From assembly GCA_900549755.1 (NCBI GenBank), contig URPQ01000046.1, forward strand, positions 1 to 15,514: a stretch of DNA of 15,514 nucleotides, in the 5' to 3' direction. The stretch comes from an uncultured Oscillospiraceae bacterium. Its GTDB lineage: Bacteria > Bacillota > Clostridia > Oscillospirales > Acutalibacteraceae. Position 1 is the stretch's first letter; every line of letters begins with the position of its first letter. The notes under the pieces were generated by a model. It made no database searches. It was not told the DNA's origin and was given only the letters and a program-made list of their open reading frames with translations. The position numbers were made by a program, and so were the translations under genes. Shown here one piece after another: positions 12,191-15,514 of this stretch.

Positions 12191-13276
12191 TTATTCAAGT
12201 ATATAAATTTCAACATTACGAACGCCGAAGGATACGCATGCGCTGCGGGTGGACATAAACAGGTCAACGCCCGTGGGGTGACTGTTTACAAATCCGCCGG
12301 TATCGGCTGCTACGGCATAGCCGTAAATAAAGCTGCCGTCCGCTGTTCTTATATACATTTTGGTGCCGTAGGGTATTACCTTGGGGTTTACGGCTATATA
12401 GCCGGGCTGCGGGGCAACGCCTGTGGCGCAGTTATGACCCGTGTAGGTATACGCCGTGGCGCGGGACACCATTTTAGACTTATATTTCAGCGGTACGCCG
12501 TTTTTATCAAATTCAATATTAAGAGCAGGGGTAAGGGTTGAAACGCCCTTAAAGGACGAATTATCAGCCGTGGCGGTGCTTTTTGCCGCCGCCTTTTTTG
12601 TTCCAATAATTTTTTTGCCGTTTACGGCGCTTTTAACTACTTCCTCACCTGTTACGGTGCGCCCTGATGATACGCCGTTTACTATCTTTTCGGTGTATCT
12701 TACACGCTTTTCGCCGTCAACGCCCGTTTCCACCGTTTCGCTGCCCGCCGCCTTTGCCGCGGAATAAACAGTTTCAAGCGTGTGGGGTATAACCTCGGTG
12801 TAGCTGCCGTCTACATATTCTATATCGGCGTAATCAATATAAACCGTGTCGCTGACCTCGGTATCAACCGCGGGCTCTACAAAATCATGCTCATCCGGTG
12901 TAAGACCCGCGGCAGTCAGCACGTCAAGAACCGTGCCGCCCGTAAACTCAACCTCGAGCGTGTTATCGCCCACGGTAATAAACACTGGGAAAGAATAAGC
13001 AATCTCAACCGTTGTAAGGTGGTTTTCCACCTTTGTTTTCATTATCTGGTAACGCTCCGACTTTAATTTAAGACCGGAAAGTATATTTGCAACGTTTGCG
13101 TTTACCGAACGCACGGTGTATGTCTTCTCGCCGTCAAACACCTTTACTGTATTGAGCGAAAAGCCGAGTAAAGTAATAACCGCTATTGTGAACGCGGTCA
13201 TAGCCGCTATACACCTTACGCGCGTCTGTCTTATGAAGTCGGGGTCCGACAGACGATACTTTATTTTTTCTAACAT
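12191..13276 (-). CDS. Cell-wall protein with DUF348, G5 and 3D domains (YabE-like)
   Basis: The protein has 361 residues. The frame opens further upstream, but the ATG at 13276 has AAAGGAG 7 nt before it and follows the promoter directly. A short cytoplasmic segment precedes one membrane helix (about 22-41), which acts as an uncleaved anchor or signal. Two DUF348-like repeats (about 43-90 and 92-135) come next, then a G5 domain (about 154-228). An Ala/Lys-rich linker leads to a C-terminal 3D domain (about 270-360), with ADTGG (Asp325) and GVDLF (Asp338). The 3D fold resembles the MltA lytic transglycosylase active site. This layout matches Bacillus YabE, a proposed peptidoglycan hydrolase for growth or spore revival. 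Lytic activity here is inferred. The upstream WalR-like boxes fit a wall-remodelling role. Confidence 0.9.
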   Translation of the reverse strand: MLEKIKYRLSDPDFIRQTRVRCIAAMTAFTIAVITLLGFSLNTVKVFDGEKTYTVRSVNANVANILSGLKLKSERYQIMKTKVENHLTTVEIAYSFPVFITVGDNTLEVEFTGGTVLDVLTAAGLTPDEHDFVEPAVDTEVSDTVYIDYADIEYVDGSYTEVIPHTLETVYSAAKAAGSETVETGVDGEKRVRYTEKIVNGVSSGRTVTGEEVVKSAVNGKKIIGTKKAAAKSTATADNSSFKGVSTLTPALNIEFDKNGVPLKYKSKMVSRATAYTYTGHNCATGVAPQPGYIAVNPKVIPYGTKMYIRTADGSFIYGYAVAADTGGFVNSHPTGVDLFMSTRSACVSFGVRNVEIYILE

Positions 13277-13316
13277 CAAATGACTCCTTTGAATCAAATC
13301 TCGCAAGCCGAGGCAT

Positions 13317-13345
13317 ATTATAAACCCTTAAGGCTACAATGTCAA
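13317..13345 (-). promoter_or_regulatory. Consensus sigma-A promoter of the G5/3D gene
   Basis: On the minus strand TTGACA (13345-13340), a 17-nt spacer and TATAAT (13322-13317) give a perfect consensus. The -10 ends about 40 nt before the ATG at 13276. Confidence 0.9.
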
Positions 13346-13368
13346 AGTCGCAAAAAGTCAGGTTTTTG

Positions 13369-13419
13369 GTTAAAATGACGGTTAAAAAGCGGTTACAAAA
13401 AGGTTACAAACCTGTAACC
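13369..13419 (-). promoter_or_regulatory. WalR/PhoP-like direct-repeat boxes upstream of the G5/3D promoter
   Basis: On the minus strand TGTAAC-N5-TGTAAC (13408-13392) is an exact match to the WalR (YycF) pattern. It is followed by TTTAAC after 5 nt (13386-13381) and TTTAAC after 6 nt (13374-13369). The four half-sites repeat every 11-12 bp, about one helical turn, and end about 24 bp upstream of the -35. A palindrome AGGTTACA-AACC-TGTAACCT (about 13401-13420) overlaps the far end. WalR controls wall hydrolases, including 3D-domain YocH, in Bacillus. Confidence 0.6.
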
Positions 13420-13655
13420 TTTTCTTCTGGGGACTTAAAATGTCATTTTTTTACATAAAACTTGTGCAATCCTACAAAATCACATAAAGTGGCGCGTCGG
13501 ACAGCCTGTATACTTCTATTTTACACCAAAAGTGGGGGATATATTCATTTTTTCAAATAAAAAGCACAATATAAGGAAAAATTTATAATAAAAAAATTTT
13601 TATTATTTTAATATGTCTGTCTGTTAAAATCATTACCGCCCGCTATGTTCAATAG

Positions 13656-13706
13656 TAAAATAACACCGCCGCATCGAGAATGTTCTCCGTGTGGCGGTGC
13701 TGTTTT
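13656..13706 (-). terminator. Terminator after the MATE fragment
   Basis: On the minus strand GCACCGCC pairs with GGCGGTGT, enclosing an inner GAGAA-CA-TTCTC hairpin, and an ATTTTA stretch follows. It lies just past the MATE stop at 13715. Confidence 0.6.
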
Positions 13707-13714
13707 ACTTTGGG

Positions 13715-14554
13715 TTATTTTACACGCTCTGCTGCTTCGTCAGAAGCCTTGTTTGCAATCAGAAGATAGGTAAAGAGCGTTTTGGCGCGGTCTTTATGCC
13801 TTGCGCCAATGTTATAGCCGACCACGGGAATACAGCCGGCAGCCAAACCGATCGCGATAGAAATCGCAATTTGAAAGAATTTCATTACAATGCCGAGTAC
13901 CGCCAGAGGAATCTGCGCATATTCCGTCTGACCGAAAACGGGGTCCAAAGCACCGTATTTCATACAGGTATTTTGAACAGCCGCCATTGAGATCACAAGG
14001 GAAACCTGCGCCAAAAAGCTGGTCATACCCAAAGCGAGAAACTTCGGGATCAGCGTGCCGCTCAACCTGAAACTGTCTTTTTTAATTTTAACCGCCTTCA
14101 TGTGGCGCAGGTACCAAACGGAAAGAGCGGCAGTCAAAATTTGCCCAATCACCGTTGCCACGGCTGCGCCCATCATTCCCCACTTAAAAGCATAAATGAA
14201 AATGGGGTCGAGAATTATGTTCGCAACTGCACCGCTGGGGGTCGCTACCATTGCAAACCTTGGGCTGCCGTCACTGCGAATGATGGGATTCATTGCCTGA
14301 CCGAACATATAGAACGGAACACCGAGCGCTATCCAAAAGAAATACTCATTGGCAAGAGCATATGTTTCCGCATTGACTTTACCGCCGAACAGCGTCAGTA
14401 TCGGCTCCATAAAAAGAAGATAAATAACTGTCAGAACAATGCTGCTTACAACGCAAAGAACTATAGAGTTACCGACACTGCGGTGAGCGTCCTCCTGCTT
14501 GTTGCCTCCCAGAGCAATGCTGACAAAGGCGCAAAAGCCTGTAATGTACGATTT
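13715..14554 (-). pseudogene. Truncated MATE-family efflux transporter
   Basis: The frame reads MATE sequence from right after the response-regulator stop codon (14555-14557) to 13715, about 279 residues; family members have about 440-460. It begins mid-helix with YITGFCAFVSIALGG. It continues through MEPILTLFG, FMFGQAMNPIIRSDGSPRFA-like sequence and VVGYNIGARHKDRAKTLF. The first 80-90 residues and start codon are missing. The C-terminus breaks off after TYLLIA into a short charged tail, NKASDEAAERVK, lacking the last helices. The first internal ATG (14410) would give only 231 residues. MATE proteins export cationic drugs using Na+ or H+ gradients; this copy should not work. The abrupt junction with the regulator suggests a deletion. 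Confidence 0.85.
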
Positions 14555-15268
14555 TTATTGATTGATGTACCGCACAAATGCACTCTGGAAGGCTTTGTAA
14601 TAGCTTCTTCCCATCGGCAGCGTTTCGCCGCTTTGCAGAGAAAGCTCGGTCCGCCCGATCTCCCGTACCTCATCTAAATTCACAAGATAACTGTTGTGGC
14701 AGCGTGCAAATTGCCCCATAGGAAGCTGCTTTTCAAAATCCGAAAGCGAAAAATAATAGGTGCTGTTACCGGTGCTTTGATGGATCACAATGCTGTGGTT
14801 GTAGCTCTCAACATATCGGATGCCCGAAAGCGATAGATGCACCAGCTTATTCCCGATATGTACCACAACCGTTTTCGGTATGTAATTAAGCTTGAGATCA
14901 GTGTGGATCGCGCTTGCCAGTGCTTCTCGATGCACGGGCTTTAAGAGAAAATGGACAGACTGAACGCCGTACCCCTCGCTAAGATAATCCTCACAGGCTG
15001 TTACAAAAATGATAGATACCCGATTGCCTTTTTCCCTTAAAGAACGGGCAAGCTCCATACCCGTCATACCGTCCATTTGAATATCCAATATCAGCAGGTC
15101 AAAAGGACAGCCTTCAGCGTTCAGCCGTTTTTCAAGCTCACAGGCCGAGCAAAAAGGCTCAAGCCTATATTCAACACTGTCGTTAGTTAAAATATCACTG
15201 CAAAGAGAACATAAATTTTCTCATATTATATCGTCATCATCGCAAACTGCAATTCGGTATGTGCTCAT
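14555..15268 (-). pseudogene. LytTR response regulator broken by an in-frame TGA
   Basis: From the ATG at 15268 the frame reads MSTYRIAVCDDDDII, then TGA (15223-15221, codon 16), then about 221 further sense codons ending at TAA 14555. The receiver carries the acidic cluster Asp10-13, the phosphoacceptor Asp62 (LLILDIQMDG) and the switch Lys in FLLKPV. The C-terminal LytTR domain runs from about residue 135 (LSGIRYVESYNHSI through FARCHNSYLVNLDEV). Length and layout match AgrA/ComE-like regulators. Changing TGA to CGA (Arg) would restore the gene, so a single C-to-T change is the likely lesion. The only downstream initiators would remove the start of the receiver. No histidine kinase lies beside it. 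TGA ends other genes here (parA, trio gene 2), so recoding is unlikely. Confidence 0.88.
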
Positions 15269-15302
15269 TTTCTCACCTGTAAATTCGGAACTATTTTGTT
15301 TG

Positions 15303-15331
15303 ATTATATCATAATGCCGGGCATATTGCAA
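15303..15331 (-). promoter_or_regulatory. Promoter of the LytTR regulator remnant
   Basis: On the minus strand TTGCAA (15331-15326), 17 nt and TATAAT (15308-15303) lie about 35 nt before the ATG at 15268. Confidence 0.7.
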
Positions 15332-15393
15332 CAAAGTCCGGCGCAGCGTTATTTATAACGCAGACAAATTTCAAAGTTATTAATTATTTTATA

Positions 15394-15422
15394 TTGACAA
15401 TTCACCGAAAATTTAATATAAT
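15394..15422 (+). promoter_or_regulatory. Consensus promoter reading out of the right edge
   Basis: TTGACA (15394-15399), a 17-nt spacer and TATAAT (15417-15422) give a perfect sigma-A consensus on the plus strand. No start codon with an RBS follows before 15514, so the gene has a leader of about 85 nt or more. It is divergent from the regulator remnant. Confidence 0.75.
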
Positions 15423-15514
15423 TATTTAGGCAATACAATCAGGGTACAATGCTTCCCATAGCGGAAAATTTGTCCGTTTATATTGTCTCGTCATAAAAAT
15501 ATTTCAAGTCGTAT

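Larger units (their letters stand above)
13346..13714. other. AT-rich intergenic region between the MATE remnant and the G5/3D gene
   Basis: Apart from the WalR-like boxes near the G5/3D promoter and the terminator at 13656-13706, I see no gene. An AT-only near-palindrome (ATAATAAAAA facing TTTTTATTAT) lies around 13585-13607. Confidence 0.6.

Noticed and set aside
14555..15268. UGA read as an amino acid (recoded code) in the LytTR gene
   Set aside because: TGA is the natural stop of parA and of trio gene 2, and there are no in-frame TGA codons in the other full-length genes.
1..15514. CRISPR arrays or long tandem repeats
   Set aside because: No set of regularly spaced 23-40 base repeats was found. 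The only regular tandem arrays are the short operator-like ones at 4551-4614 and 13369-13408.

Overview
The window looks like chromosome from a gut-type Clostridia (Oscillospiraceae or a close relative) carrying the end of an integrative element. Three things suggest this: PyrR-type attenuation, a YabE-like G5/3D wall protein and clostridial codon use; an element with ParA, ParB and a thioester surface protein; and a palindrome-rich intergenic repeat of the kind I recall from these genomes. This placement is inference.

Left part, 1 to about 4451: one end of an integrated element, probably an ICE. All its genes read leftward: a small winged-helix protein, parA, parB, a proline-rich lipoprotein, and a thioester-domain surface protein that runs off the left edge. 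The element ends in a 55-base fragment of the 3' part of a tRNA-Leu(CAA) gene (4397-4451). This fragment is followed by what looks like the original tRNA terminator, as expected for attR; the intact tRNA should lie beyond the left edge.

Chromosome, 4452-15514. First comes a metal-export operon: an ArsR/SmtB-type sensor, a free-standing HMA domain protein and a PIB-2 ATPase. A 16-bp tandem array spans its promoter and RBS. Next is a pyrR-uraA uracil-salvage operon behind a complete PyrR attenuator. A YfcE-like phosphoesterase (minus) is divergent from three overlapping small genes of unknown function (plus). Then come a 250-bp gap with six DnaA-box-like sites in two opposed triplets, an AlkD-like DNA glycosylase (minus), a dispersed-type repeat, and a G5/3D cell-wall protein (minus) with a strong promoter and WalR-like boxes. 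The right end is decaying: a MATE transporter fragment cut at its 5' end directly abuts a LytTR response regulator that has an in-frame TGA at codon 16. A strong rightward promoter at 15394-15422 serves a gene outside the window.

The most noteworthy items are the 16-bp operator array, the paired DnaA-box triplets, the attR region with its outward promoter and inverted core, the small-gene trio, the GC-rich foldable island at 9310-9405, and the broken regulator/MATE pair. I found no CRISPR array, complete tRNA or rRNA.
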